Made by a program: the position numbers and the translations under genes. Below, one piece after another: positions 41,992-50,845 of a stretch of DNA of 64,000 nt. Every line of letters begins with the position of its first letter. The first letter of the stretch is position 1. Source of the stretch: an uncultured Pelagibacteraceae bacterium. Its GTDB lineage: Bacteria > Pseudomonadota > Alphaproteobacteria > Pelagibacterales > Pelagibacteraceae. The stretch spans positions 1 through 64,000 of the forward strand of contig CACCEJ010000002.1 in NCBI GenBank assembly GCA_902545035.1, written 5' to 3'. Under the pieces are notes generated by a model. It was not told where the DNA came from. It saw only the letters and a program-made list of their open reading frames with translations, and made no database searches.

Positions 41992-43408
41992 TAAAGCTCT
42001 TGTTTGGATAAGAGATGATTTTCGCATTAACAATAATGATGCATTAACTTATGCTACAAATAATCATGACCTTGTAACTGCAGTTTTCATTTTTAATAAT
42101 AATATTTTTGATAATAAAAGAGAGGCACAAAAATGGTGGCTAAGTAAATCTTTGGAAAGTTTTAGATCTGATTTAAAAAAATTCAATATTGGATTAGAAA
42201 TAATTAAAGATGATCAAATTAATTTTTTTTCTAAATTAAAATCTAATAACAAAATTTCTATTTATTGGAATAAAGTTTATGAACCTGTTGAACTAGATAA
42301 AGATAAAAAAATTGGAAAAGATTTAACTGTTAAAGAAATAAATTTTAAATACTTTAAGGGGAATGTTCTAAATGAATATAATAAAATTACTAAAAATGAT
42401 GGAACACCTTTTAAAGTTTATAGTCCTTTTTGGAGAAATGCAGAGCAATATTATTTAGATAGACTTCCAGATAAAATAAACAAAATCAAAAAATGTAAAA
42501 AGATAGAAGTGCTATTTAAAAAACAAATAAAATCTGAAGAGATTTTACCTAAGTCAAAATGGTATATGAAGTTTGAGAAATACTGGATACCCTCAGAAAA
42601 AAAAGCTCATGAATACTTAGATAACTTTGTAAATAAAAACATATTAAATTACGGTGTAGATCGTGACTTTCCATCTATTGATGGAACATCAAAACTTTCT
42701 CCATATATTAGAAATGGACAGATTAATGTTGGTGATATCTGGGAGAAATGTAAAAAATTAAAGTCTAAAAATGTAAGTGTGAAAAAATATACCAATGAAA
42801 TTGGTTGGAGAGAGTTTTCACATAGTCTTATTAATTACTTTCCAGAAATGCTAAAGGGAAATTTAAGAAAAGAATTTGATAATTTCCCGTGGGTTAATAA
42901 TGCTAAATTTTTAAATGCATGGAAAAAAGGAATGACGGGCTATCCAATTGTTGATGCTGGAATGAGGGAGTTATACGAAACAGGATGGATGCATAATCGA
43001 ATTAGAATGGTTGTTGGTTCTTTTTTAGTTAAACATTTAAGAATTAATTGGAAAGAAGGAGAAAAATATTTCAGAAATTGTCTACTTGATTTTAATGAAG
43101 CAAATAATGTTGCTCAATGGCAATGGGTAGCTGGATGTGGAGCTGATGCTGCTCCATATTTCAGAATTTTTAACCCTATTTTACAGGGTGAAAAATTCGA
43201 TAAACAAGGAGAATATGTAAAAAAATGGGTTCCTGAATTAAAAAAAGTGCCTACAAAATTTATTCACAAACCTTGGGAAATGGAAAGAAAATACCAAGAA
43301 GCAATAAATACTATTATAGGTTCCGATTATCCTATGCCAATTGTTATCCATGAAAAGGCTAGGAATGATGCTTTGAGTGCTTTTCATTCTATTAAGAAAA
43401 AAAACTAA
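41984..43408 (+). CDS. phr: Deoxyribodipyrimidine photolyase / cryptochrome family
   Basis: Blue-light DNA-repair flavoprotein, 474 aa. N-terminal alpha/beta antenna domain begins ALVWIRDDFRINNNDAL, and the FAD domain has TNEIGWREFSHSLINYFP, GMTGYPIVDAGMRELYETGWMHNRIRM and NNVAQWQWVAGCGADAAPYFRIFNP, all classic photolyase blocks. It repairs UV pyrimidine dimers using FADH- and light, useful for a surface-ocean cell. It is the last gene of the module-2 operon by an 8-nt overlap, functionally unrelated to its partners. It converges on yjbQ with a 4-nt overlap of the stops. Confidence 0.95.
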   Translation: MSDKALVWIRDDFRINNNDALTYATNNHDLVTAVFIFNNNIFDNKREAQKWWLSKSLESFRSDLKKFNIGLEIIKDDQINFFSKLKSNNKISIYWNKVYEPVELDKDKKIGKDLTVKEINFKYFKGNVLNEYNKITKNDGTPFKVYSPFWRNAEQYYLDRLPDKINKIKKCKKIEVLFKKQIKSEEILPKSKWYMKFEKYWIPSEKKAHEYLDNFVNKNILNYGVDRDFPSIDGTSKLSPYIRNGQINVGDIWEKCKKLKSKNVSVKKYTNEIGWREFSHSLINYFPEMLKGNLRKEFDNFPWVNNAKFLNAWKKGMTGYPIVDAGMRELYETGWMHNRIRMVVGSFLVKHLRINWKEGEKYFRNCLLDFNEANNVAQWQWVAGCGADAAPYFRIFNPILQGEKFDKQGEYVKKWVPELKKVPTKFIHKPWEMERKYQEAINTIIGSDYPMPIVIHEKARNDALSAFHSIKKKN

Positions 43409-43824
43409 TCCCCTAAAAAATGATGTATTACGGTTCGTATAGTTGGGTCTAATCTATGCTCAAATAGATAAATACCTTGCCAAGTTCCTAATAGAATTTC
43501 ATTTTTTCTAATGCTGAAAGAAATTTGATTATTAGTTAAAGCTGATTTTATATGAGCAGGCATATCATCCTTACCTTCTGTAGTATGAATATATAATGAA
43601 TTGTCCATAGGCACTAACTTATTGAAATAATTTATTAAATCAGTTTGAACATCTGGATCTGCATTTTCTTGAACTATTAAAGATGCACTTGTATGTTGAA
43701 TTGATAAATTCAAAATACCATTTTTAAAATTATTTTTTTTGACCCACTCAATTGTTTTATCTGTAAATTCATAAAGTTTTTGACCACTTGTGTTGATTTT
43801 TAGATTGTAAAACTCTTGTATCAT
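43405..43824 (-). CDS. yjbQ: YjbQ/UPF0047 family protein
   Basis: 139 aa, family length. Conserved blocks are GILNLSIQHTSASLIVQENADP, DMPAHIKSALTNNQISFSI and LGTWQGIYLFEHR, with the His/Glu residues thought to form the active site. Family members have been reported to show weak thiamine-phosphate synthase activity, but their physiological role is uncertain. It is the terminal gene of the eight-gene minus-strand operon, 3 nt after zapE. Confidence 0.9.
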   Translation of the reverse strand: MIQEFYNLKINTSGQKLYEFTDKTIEWVKKNNFKNGILNLSIQHTSASLIVQENADPDVQTDLINYFNKLVPMDNSLYIHTTEGKDDMPAHIKSALTNNQISFSIRKNEILLGTWQGIYLFEHRLDPTIRTVIHHFLGD

Positions 43825-43827
43825 ATA

Positions 43828-44880
43828 TTAATTTAACTTTTGCGACGTCATTTCGTATAAACGACTAACAGTTCTTTTAAATGGCTCTTTAAGGATTTTT
43901 GCTGAACAAATTGAGTTTAAATCTACTTTAGATTTAATCATTAATGGTATTTTTTTTTCATAAATAATATCTATAAATGTTATAAATCTTTGTTGTTGAT
44001 TAGAGTTACCTTCATTAAAATTAGGCAGATTTTCAATAAAAATTAAATCACTTTCTTTTGCAATCTCAATATAATCTTCAGATCCTAAGTTTTTATTACA
44101 TATTTCGTCAAAAGTGAATTTGATAACTCTTTCATAATAGTTTCTAATTTTTAGTTTACGGCCTTTAACATCTAAAATTTTAGATGTTTTGTTTTTACCT
44201 TTTGTCATTTTTCTAAAAAACTTATTAAATCTAAAGTTTGAAGATTTATCTATAGGAGATAAAAATCTATCCAAGGTTATATTTTTATTAGTTCTATAAT
44301 CTTCATCAATATTAAGTTCTATTTCTGAACAATTACTTTCTAAAACTTTAATAAATGGTAAAAATTGGTCTCTTTGAAGTCCATTTTTATACAAATCTTT
44401 CACATTTGTATTTGAGGAAAAAATTACTCTTAACTTATTTTCGAATATCTTTTCAAATAATCTACCTAATATCATTGCATCTACAATATTGGTAACTTGA
44501 AATTCATCAAAATAAATTAATTTTGTTTTTTTTGACAAATCTTTTACAAATTTGTCTAAACCATTATCTTTTCCGCTTTCTTTGTTTTTATGCACATATT
44601 CATGAAATTTGATCATAAACTCATTGAAATGTAATCTTGTTTTTTTTTCTTTTAAAGAATTAAAAAAAAAATTTAAAATCATTGTTTTACCGACACCGAC
44701 ATCTCCAACTAAATAAAAACCTAATTTATTATTTTTTTCTGGAAATATTTTTTTAATAAAAGATTGTTTGAAGTTTAGATTATAAAATTCACTTAATTTT
44801 TTGATAATACTAATTTGATTTTGATTAATTTCATATTCGTTGTCTTCACAAAATTTTAGGAAAGAATTATTTAAATTCAT
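43828..44880 (-). CDS. zapE: ZapE/AFG1-family ATPase
   Basis: AFG1-like P-loop ATPase, 350 aa (family about 360-390). Walker A GDVGVGKT at 59-66, Walker B LIYFDEFQVTNIVDAMILG, sensor stretch RVIFSSNTNVKDLYKNGLQR. In E. coli ZapE acts at the division site; mitochondrial AFG1 helps protein turnover. Its start overlaps the upstream cupin gene by 4 nt (ATGA), and yjbQ follows after 3 nt. Members usually begin with a longer N terminus; no upstream start would fix this without overlapping the cupin gene. Confidence 0.9.
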   Translation of the reverse strand: MNLNNSFLKFCEDNEYEINQNQISIIKKLSEFYNLNFKQSFIKKIFPEKNNKLGFYLVGDVGVGKTMILNFFFNSLKEKKTRLHFNEFMIKFHEYVHKNKESGKDNGLDKFVKDLSKKTKLIYFDEFQVTNIVDAMILGRLFEKIFENKLRVIFSSNTNVKDLYKNGLQRDQFLPFIKVLESNCSEIELNIDEDYRTNKNITLDRFLSPIDKSSNFRFNKFFRKMTKGKNKTSKILDVKGRKLKIRNYYERVIKFTFDEICNKNLGSEDYIEIAKESDLIFIENLPNFNEGNSNQQQRFITFIDIIYEKKIPLMIKSKVDLNSICSAKILKEPFKRTVSRLYEMTSQKLN

Positions 44881-45305
44881 TTTTTAGTTTTAAAGTCTAT
44901 TCCATATTCCGATCTCGGTCCTTTTCTAAGTCCATATGGGCCAGCTATGAAAATAGTTAAAGGTCTGGTACCTGGTTCTAAGTCGACTCTGTGAAAATTA
45001 TTTGCAGATCTAAATCCTATATAACCTGGTGCCCTCCAAACTTTACCTGTTTTCAAAGTTTCCCAGTATCCACCTCTGAGTATTATTGTTACAAAAGGAA
45101 ATAGATGATTGTGAACACCATCTCCATGATCATCATCTAACATTTCATGTATTAAAATATTAAATGGAAACCACTTTGGTCGATGCCGAAACAATAAATA
45201 ATATCTATTCATCCATGGTTTTGCTTTTTCATACTCGGGGTGTGATGGGCCTCTATCTAATACTACTTTTTTTCTTCCTAATTTTTCAAGAATTTTTAAA
45301 AACAT
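44877..45305 (-). CDS. Cupin-fold protein of unknown function
   Basis: 142 aa. Probable single cupin barrel: DDHGDGVHNHLFPFVTIILRGGYWE resembles cupin motif 1 in pieces (HNH ... GGYWE), and FRSANNFHRVDLEPG resembles motif 2 with a His. This suggests a metal centre formed by His/His/Glu/His. No signal peptide. Tightly placed between bamB (1-nt overlap) and zapE (4-nt overlap). The substrate is unknown; similar short cupins are often uncharacterised. Confidence 0.65.
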   Translation of the reverse strand: MFLKILEKLGRKKVVLDRGPSHPEYEKAKPWMNRYYLLFRHRPKWFPFNILIHEMLDDDHGDGVHNHLFPFVTIILRGGYWETLKTGKVWRAPGYIGFRSANNFHRVDLEPGTRPLTIFIAGPYGLRKGPRSEYGIDFKTKK

Positions 45306-46576
45306 TAATTAATTTTAGCTATTCCATTATTTTTAATCAAATACATATTATTTCGCAGAATATATGGTCTAGAAATTTTCGAATTGTGAATTTTTATTAT
45401 TTTATCTTGAACACCTGTTGTGGATTTAATGACTACTAACCTTCCATTGCTTAATGAAATATAAATTTTATTTTTTCCATGAATAAATCCTATCGGTTTT
45501 ATATTTTCTTTTTTTTTAAAGTTTTTTAATACATCAGTTATTCTTATTATATTACCAGTTAAGTCATCTATAATAAAAAGATATCCTTCATTGGATACTG
45601 TAAAAATTAAATTTTCAATAACTGTTGGTCTTAAACTTGAATTTATTGATTGAGCCCATTTTATAATTCCAGTTCTTGCATCAATTGAAAAAAACTCATT
45701 TTTATTATTAGAAAAATAAATTGTATCATTTTCAAAAACTAAATCTGAATTTTCAAGACTGAAAGCATTTTGATATATTGTATTTGTTTGAGTAGGTGTT
45801 TGCCATATAAGACTTCCATTATTAACATCAAGAGCTGTTGTATCACCTAAATTATTTACAAAAAAAACAATTTCATCTCGAACAACTATTGATAATTTTT
45901 TTTCTGATTTTATAAATGAATTTTCTGTCTGAAAATTCCATATTTCCTCTCCATTTTTAGATGATATGGCTCTTAAAACATTATCAAAATCGACGGCAAA
46001 AAATATATCTTTGAATGTTTTAATATCAGAATTAAATGATGAATCACTATATTTAGACCATAAAATTTTTCCACTATTTAAGTCCACTGAATACATTTTT
46101 GATAAGTTATCATTTACTATCAGCTTATTATCTATCTGTGCAAAATATAAAATGGGATTGAGTTTTTTTTCTTTTTTATCATAATTATTTATTTTCCATA
46201 TCTCTTTTAAATTTTCATTTAATTTAAAAATTGTACCCTTACCATCAAAAAAAATTATTTCATTCGAATTTGTAAAAAATAATTCAGGTTGATAAGACTC
46301 GAATTTTTTTATCTTGCTAAATTTATAATTTGATATTCTATTAAAATTTGTATCAAAGTTAATATTGCCATTGCTGTTTGTTTTATTATTTAGAAATGAC
46401 CTGTTTTTAAAGTTAGTTAACGATTTTATTTTTAAGTCTACATTTAATTCCTTTTTGATAGGGTCTATTTTTTTAAAAATATTTATAGATTTTTCACTTA
46501 AATCTTTATCATTTTTTGAAAGGTTACAACTAGTTAAGAATATTAGAATTAATATATATAGAAACTTATTAATCAC
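45305..46576 (-). CDS. bamB: Outer membrane assembly lipoprotein BamB-like
   Basis: 423 aa beta-propeller lipoprotein. Lipobox LTSC with the acylated Cys at 17, then a low-complexity Lys/Asn linker of about 90 residues. PQQ-like propeller blades follow: GKILWSKYSD, GEEIWNFQTEN, GSLIWQTPTQ, GIIKWAQSIN and GRLVVIKSTTG. BamB assists BamA in folding outer-membrane proteins. The upstream gene is a YfgM-like protein, the usual neighbour; the common third partner der is not here. Overlaps of 8 nt upstream and 1 nt downstream indicate one operon. Confidence 0.85.
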   Translation of the reverse strand: MINKFLYILILIFLTSCNLSKNDKDLSEKSINIFKKIDPIKKELNVDLKIKSLTNFKNRSFLNNKTNSNGNINFDTNFNRISNYKFSKIKKFESYQPELFFTNSNEIIFFDGKGTIFKLNENLKEIWKINNYDKKEKKLNPILYFAQIDNKLIVNDNLSKMYSVDLNSGKILWSKYSDSSFNSDIKTFKDIFFAVDFDNVLRAISSKNGEEIWNFQTENSFIKSEKKLSIVVRDEIVFFVNNLGDTTALDVNNGSLIWQTPTQTNTIYQNAFSLENSDLVFENDTIYFSNNKNEFFSIDARTGIIKWAQSINSSLRPTVIENLIFTVSNEGYLFIIDDLTGNIIRITDVLKNFKKKENIKPIGFIHGKNKIYISLSNGRLVVIKSTTGVQDKIIKIHNSKISRPYILRNNMYLIKNNGIAKIN

Positions 46577-47213
46577 TGAATTCTGAACGTAATCTTTTTT
46601 GAACTTCTAGTTTTAGTTTTGGACTTAAATTTTCAATTTTCATTAGTTGATCAAAAAAATCTTTAGATTTTTGTTTTTGGTTTTTAGCTAAATAATATTC
46701 TGCCATTAAGTACATTGACTGGGGTTTCCAAATACTTTCTGATTTAATAACAGGATTAAGAATATTTAATAATTGGTTTTCATCAGCAAAATCTGAATTA
46801 AAGAGACCTTTTTTATAAATTGTTAAATTTTTTATTTCTTTATCAAGGCCTATTTCATTTATCAAAAAATCAAAATATGAATTAATATCATCTTTTGAGG
46901 ATATTAAATCATTATCCAATAAGTAAAAAAAAGCTAGTGGAGCGTAAGTTTTATCCTTAGTGCTTATTATTTCAATTAGATTTTCATTTATATTTTGTTT
47001 TTGTCCATTCTCAAAATTTATAACAATTAAATTAAATTTATTTGCTAATTTTTCTTTACTTCTAGAGTTAAACTCTTTGTAACCAAAAAAACTAATTAAT
47101 AGTAATATAATTAATAACACAAAGGTAATTAATTGTTTTCTTTTTGAAATTAAAAAATTTTTAAATTTTTCAATTCTTGTATTTGTGTTAATAATTTCTA
47201 TTTCCTCATCCAT
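46569..47213 (-). CDS. YfgM-like TPR membrane protein
   Basis: 214 aa. A short cytoplasmic N terminus, one membrane span (about residues 30-46, FVLLIILLLISFFGYKEF) and a helical periplasmic domain of the TPR_21/YfgM type, with APLAFFYLLDN and QSMYLMAEYYLAKNQKQKSK as helical-repeat pieces. YfgM associates with the Sec translocon and periplasmic chaperones in E. coli. The call rests on topology and its position directly before bamB. It overlaps acnA by 8 nt. Confidence 0.75.
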   Translation of the reverse strand: MDEEIEIINTNTRIEKFKNFLISKRKQLITFVLLIILLLISFFGYKEFNSRSKEKLANKFNLIVINFENGQKQNINENLIEIISTKDKTYAPLAFFYLLDNDLISSKDDINSYFDFLINEIGLDKEIKNLTIYKKGLFNSDFADENQLLNILNPVIKSESIWKPQSMYLMAEYYLAKNQKQKSKDFFDQLMKIENLSPKLKLEVQKRLRSEFSD

Positions 47214-49881
47214 TAATCATATTCCTTAGAACAAATTGCAGAATACCACCATTTTTATAGTATTCTAACTCATTTTTGGTATCTATTCTGCATAACATTT
47301 TAATTTTTTTAATGTCACCTGTGCTATATTTAATTTCAGCATCTAATTGATCTCCTGGATTTATTCCTTTTTCAAGACCTAAAATTGATATCAATTCAGA
47401 ACCTTTTAAATTTAAATTCTGTCTATTCATTTTTTCAATAAATTGTAATGGTAGGACTCCCATTCCAATAAGGTTTGATCTGTGAATTCTCTCAAAGCTT
47501 TCGGCTATGACAGCTTTAACACCAAGCAGTTTTGTTCCCTTTGCAGCCCAATCTCTTGAAGAACCAGTTCCGTATTCTTTACCTCCAAATACTACTAGAT
47601 CAACTCCCCTTTTTTTATACTCTACAACCGCATCGTAAATTGGCATAACTTTTTCTTCGGGATATAATTTTGTAAAGCCTCCTTCAGTACCTGGAGCCAT
47701 TTCATTTTTAATTCTAATATTTGCAAATGTACCTCTCATCATAACCTCATGATTCCCTCTTCTTGAACCATATGAATTATAATCCTTGGGTAAAATTTGA
47801 TGCTTCATGAAATAATTTCCTGTTGGACTTTCTTTTTGAATATTTCCTGCTGGAGAAATATGATCTGTGGTAACCATATCTCCTAGAATTAACAAAGGTC
47901 TTGCATCTTTAATATCTTTAAAGCCTTCAGGTTCATCTGGTAAATTTTCAAAAAAAGGAGGTTTTTTTACATAAGTAGAATTCTCTTCCCAATTATAAAT
48001 ACTCCCTTTATCAACTTTAATTTTTTGCCATTGCACTGGTCCCTTAGAGACATTTGAGTATCTATTTACAAACATTTCTGGGTTCAATGAATCTTTTAGA
48101 GTATCCTCTATTTCTTTATTTGAAGGCCAAATATCTTTCAGGTAAATATCTTTTCCATTACTATCTTTGCCTAAAGGATCTTTATATAGATCTATTCTCA
48201 TTGATCCAGCAATTGCATAAGCCACAACTAAAGGAGGAGAAGCCAAATAGTTTGCCTTAACTAATGGTGAAATTCTACCCTCAAAATTTCTATTTCCTGA
48301 TAAAACTGAAACGGCATATAAATTTTTTTCTTTAACAGCTTGGGAGATATTATCTGGAAGAGGTCCAGAGTTACCAATACAAGTTGTACAGCCATAACCA
48401 ACTAAATTAAAACCTAGTTGATCTAAATATTTGCTTAAACCAGCTTTGTCTAAATAGTCAGTTACTACTTGAGATCCTGGTGCTAAAGAAGTTTTAACCC
48501 ATGGTTTAACTATTAATCCTTTCTTTATGGCATTTTTAGCTAATAATCCTGCACCAATTAGTACATTTGGATTTGAAGTATTCGTACATGAAGTGATTGC
48601 TGCAATCAAAATATCACCATCCTTTATCTCAAAATCAGCACCATCAACTTTAGCAATAGTAGGTTCTATTTTTTTACATACATCCTCAAAGACTTTTATA
48701 AAATTTTTAGAGGCATCTGTTAAAAGAACTTTATCTTGTGGTCTTTTTGGTCCTGATATTGTTGGTACTACTGTAGACATATCTAAAGACAAAGTATCTG
48801 TAAATACCATATCATCACTTGCCCATAAATTTTGTTCTTTTGCATATTGTTCTACAATCTGAATATTTTCTTTAGATCTTCCAGAAAATTCTAAGTATTT
48901 TAAAGTTTCCTCATCTATTGGAAAGAATCCACATGTTGCGCCATATTCAGGAGCCATATTCGCAATAGTTGCTCTATCTGCAAGTGTTAAATTTTTGAGC
49001 CCTTCACCATAAAATTCTACAAACTTTCCAACAACGCCCTTGTCTCTCAGCATTTTAACTACAGTTAATACAAGATCTGTAGCGGTTGTGCCTTCAGGTA
49101 ATTTTTTTTTCATTTCAAATCCGATAACCTCTGGTATCAACATAGATATTGGTTGACCTAGCATTCCTGCTTCTGCCTCAATTCCTCCTACTCCCCAACC
49201 AAGTACTGATAAACCATTAACCATGGTCGTATGACTGTCAGTTCCAACTAGTGTATCAGGAAATAAGTATTCTTTTTTTTCAAACTTTTCATTCCATACT
49301 ACTTTTGATAAATATTCCAAATTTACTTGATGGCAAATTCCAGTTCCGGGTGGAACAATTCTAAAATTATTAAATGCTTGTTGTCCCCACTTTAAAAAGG
49401 AATATCTTTCAAAGTTTCTATCAAATTCGATATCAACATTTTCTTTTAATGAATTCTTTGTTGCAAACTTATCTACTTGCACAGAATGATCAATTACCAA
49501 ATCTACTGAAGAAAGTGGATTAATCTTATTTGGGTCCTTATTTTTTTCTTTAACTGTGTCTCTCATTGCAGCAAGGTCAGCAACAGCTGGTATACCGGTA
49601 TAGTCTTGTAAAAGCACTCTTGCAGGTCTATATGCAATTTCGGTTTTAGATTTTTTTGTATTTAACCAATCTTTAATTGATAATATTTGTTGTTTATTTA
49701 CAGTAATATTGTCCTCATATCTTAGAAGATTCTCAAGTAAAACTTTAATTGATTTTGGTAATTTGCTAATACCTTCTAAGCCATTTTTTTCAGCTTTTTT
49801 TAAAGAATAAATAGAATAATTTTTTCCATTTATATTAAGTTCTTTTAGTGAATTGAAAGAATTTTGATTTCCAGGCTTCAT
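47206..49881 (-). CDS. acnA: Aconitate hydratase A
   Basis: TCA-cycle aconitase, 891 aa (AcnA about 890). 4Fe-4S ligands are visible in ITSCTNTSNPNVLIGAG and in GYGCTTCIGNSGPL (two Cys). Further motifs are DSHTTMVNGLSVLGWGVGG, NFEGRISPLVKANYLASPPL and the C-terminal swivel domain GGKEYGTGSSRDWAAKG. It interconverts citrate and isocitrate. It sits 4 nt after a LysE-type exporter and overlaps the yfgM-like gene by 8 nt, an arrangement that places a TCA enzyme within an envelope-assembly operon. Confidence 0.98.
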   Translation of the reverse strand: MKPGNQNSFNSLKELNINGKNYSIYSLKKAEKNGLEGISKLPKSIKVLLENLLRYEDNITVNKQQILSIKDWLNTKKSKTEIAYRPARVLLQDYTGIPAVADLAAMRDTVKEKNKDPNKINPLSSVDLVIDHSVQVDKFATKNSLKENVDIEFDRNFERYSFLKWGQQAFNNFRIVPPGTGICHQVNLEYLSKVVWNEKFEKKEYLFPDTLVGTDSHTTMVNGLSVLGWGVGGIEAEAGMLGQPISMLIPEVIGFEMKKKLPEGTTATDLVLTVVKMLRDKGVVGKFVEFYGEGLKNLTLADRATIANMAPEYGATCGFFPIDEETLKYLEFSGRSKENIQIVEQYAKEQNLWASDDMVFTDTLSLDMSTVVPTISGPKRPQDKVLLTDASKNFIKVFEDVCKKIEPTIAKVDGADFEIKDGDILIAAITSCTNTSNPNVLIGAGLLAKNAIKKGLIVKPWVKTSLAPGSQVVTDYLDKAGLSKYLDQLGFNLVGYGCTTCIGNSGPLPDNISQAVKEKNLYAVSVLSGNRNFEGRISPLVKANYLASPPLVVAYAIAGSMRIDLYKDPLGKDSNGKDIYLKDIWPSNKEIEDTLKDSLNPEMFVNRYSNVSKGPVQWQKIKVDKGSIYNWEENSTYVKKPPFFENLPDEPEGFKDIKDARPLLILGDMVTTDHISPAGNIQKESPTGNYFMKHQILPKDYNSYGSRRGNHEVMMRGTFANIRIKNEMAPGTEGGFTKLYPEEKVMPIYDAVVEYKKRGVDLVVFGGKEYGTGSSRDWAAKGTKLLGVKAVIAESFERIHRSNLIGMGVLPLQFIEKMNRQNLNLKGSELISILGLEKGINPGDQLDAEIKYSTGDIKKIKMLCRIDTKNELEYYKNGGILQFVLRNMING

Positions 49882-49885
49882 AATA

Positions 49886-50476
49886 CTAGTAATAAAAAGT
49901 TGCTATACAGCTTAGTAAGAGTGCCGACATAACATAATTAAACCATTTAATAAATTTCTCATTTGTCGCGAATTTCCTCATAAATTTTCCAATTATTGTC
50001 CAAAAAATAATACTAATAACTGCAAATATGAAAGCAATACCTAATAACCAAATTGAATATGAAATGAAATTACTACCTGATTCTACATATGTTGAGACTG
50101 CAATTATTGCAACTATCACACCTTTTGGATTTAAAAATTGATAAAGAAAAGTCTCCATAAAATTTACTGGTCTTAATTTTTCATTTTCATCTGAAGATTT
50201 TGAGAATGATATCTTGTATGACAAATATATTAAAAATGCTGTACCAGTAAAAATTAAACCTTTTTGAATTATAGGATAAAGCTTAAAAATATTTATTAAT
50301 CCAAAATTAATAACTCCCAACATGAATGTAAAACCAAAAATTACTCCCAACATTAAAGGAATTGTTTTTTTGAACCCATGATTAAATCCTGAATGCGAAG
50401 CTACAATATTATTTGGTCCAGGTGAGCAACTTGTCACAAACATAAATAAACAAAGAGACAGCAATTCAGGATGCAT
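49886..50476 (-). CDS. LysE/RhtB family amino-acid exporter
   Basis: 196 aa, about six membrane segments. The N-terminal TSCSPGPNNIVASHSGFNHG is the family hallmark (PGPN), then a GLKKTIPLMLGVIFGF-like second helix region and LNPKGVIVAIIAV (NPK motif). Members export basic or neutral amino acids such as lysine, threonine or homoserine; the substrate is unknown here. Located 2 nt after csaA and 4 nt before acnA. Confidence 0.9.
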   Translation of the reverse strand: MHPELLSLCLFMFVTSCSPGPNNIVASHSGFNHGFKKTIPLMLGVIFGFTFMLGVINFGLINIFKLYPIIQKGLIFTGTAFLIYLSYKISFSKSSDENEKLRPVNFMETFLYQFLNPKGVIVAIIAVSTYVESGSNFISYSIWLLGIAFIFAVISIIFWTIIGKFMRKFATNEKFIKWFNYVMSALLLSCIATFYY

Positions 50477-50478
50477 TA

Positions 50479-50820
50479 CTATGCTACAGGCAAACCATTT
50501 TCAACTTTTTGAGATGGATGAACAAGTACAACTTTGCCTTCCTTGTCAATAGAGCCAAGAATTAAAACTTGAGAAACAATACCTGCTATATTTTTTTCAG
50601 GAAAGTTACAAACTCCTATAACTTGCTTTCCAACTAAGTTTTCTTCATTGTAATAATGAGTTATCTGTGCAGATGATTGTTTAACTCCTATTTCTTTTCC
50701 AAAATCTACTTCAACAACTAGTGATGGTTTTCTAGCTTTTTCATTTTTTTTTACTGATATTACCGTTCCTACTCTAATGTCTACTTTGTCATATGTATCG
50801 TATGTTATTTGTTCTTTCAT
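50479..50820 (-). CDS. csaA: CsaA-like tRNA-binding-domain protein
   Basis: 113 aa, one OB-fold tRNA-binding domain of the CsaA/Arc1p/MetRS C-terminal type. DIRVGTVISVKKNEKARKPS, EVDFGKEIGVKQSSAQIT and QVIGVCNFPEKNIAGIVSQVL are characteristic, and the length matches CsaA (about 110). CsaA has chaperone-like, export-related activity in Bacillus. First gene of the eight-gene operon, divergent from argE with only 25 bp between start codons. Confidence 0.92.
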   Translation of the reverse strand: MKEQITYDTYDKVDIRVGTVISVKKNEKARKPSLVVEVDFGKEIGVKQSSAQITHYYNEENLVGKQVIGVCNFPEKNIAGIVSQVLILGSIDKEGKVVLVHPSQKVENGLPVA

Positions 50821-50845
50821 AAATTTAATATATAATTAATAATTG

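Noticed and set aside
50843..50845. TTG as start of the argE-like gene
   Set aside because: An ATG follows immediately in frame at 50846 and gives a normal N terminus.
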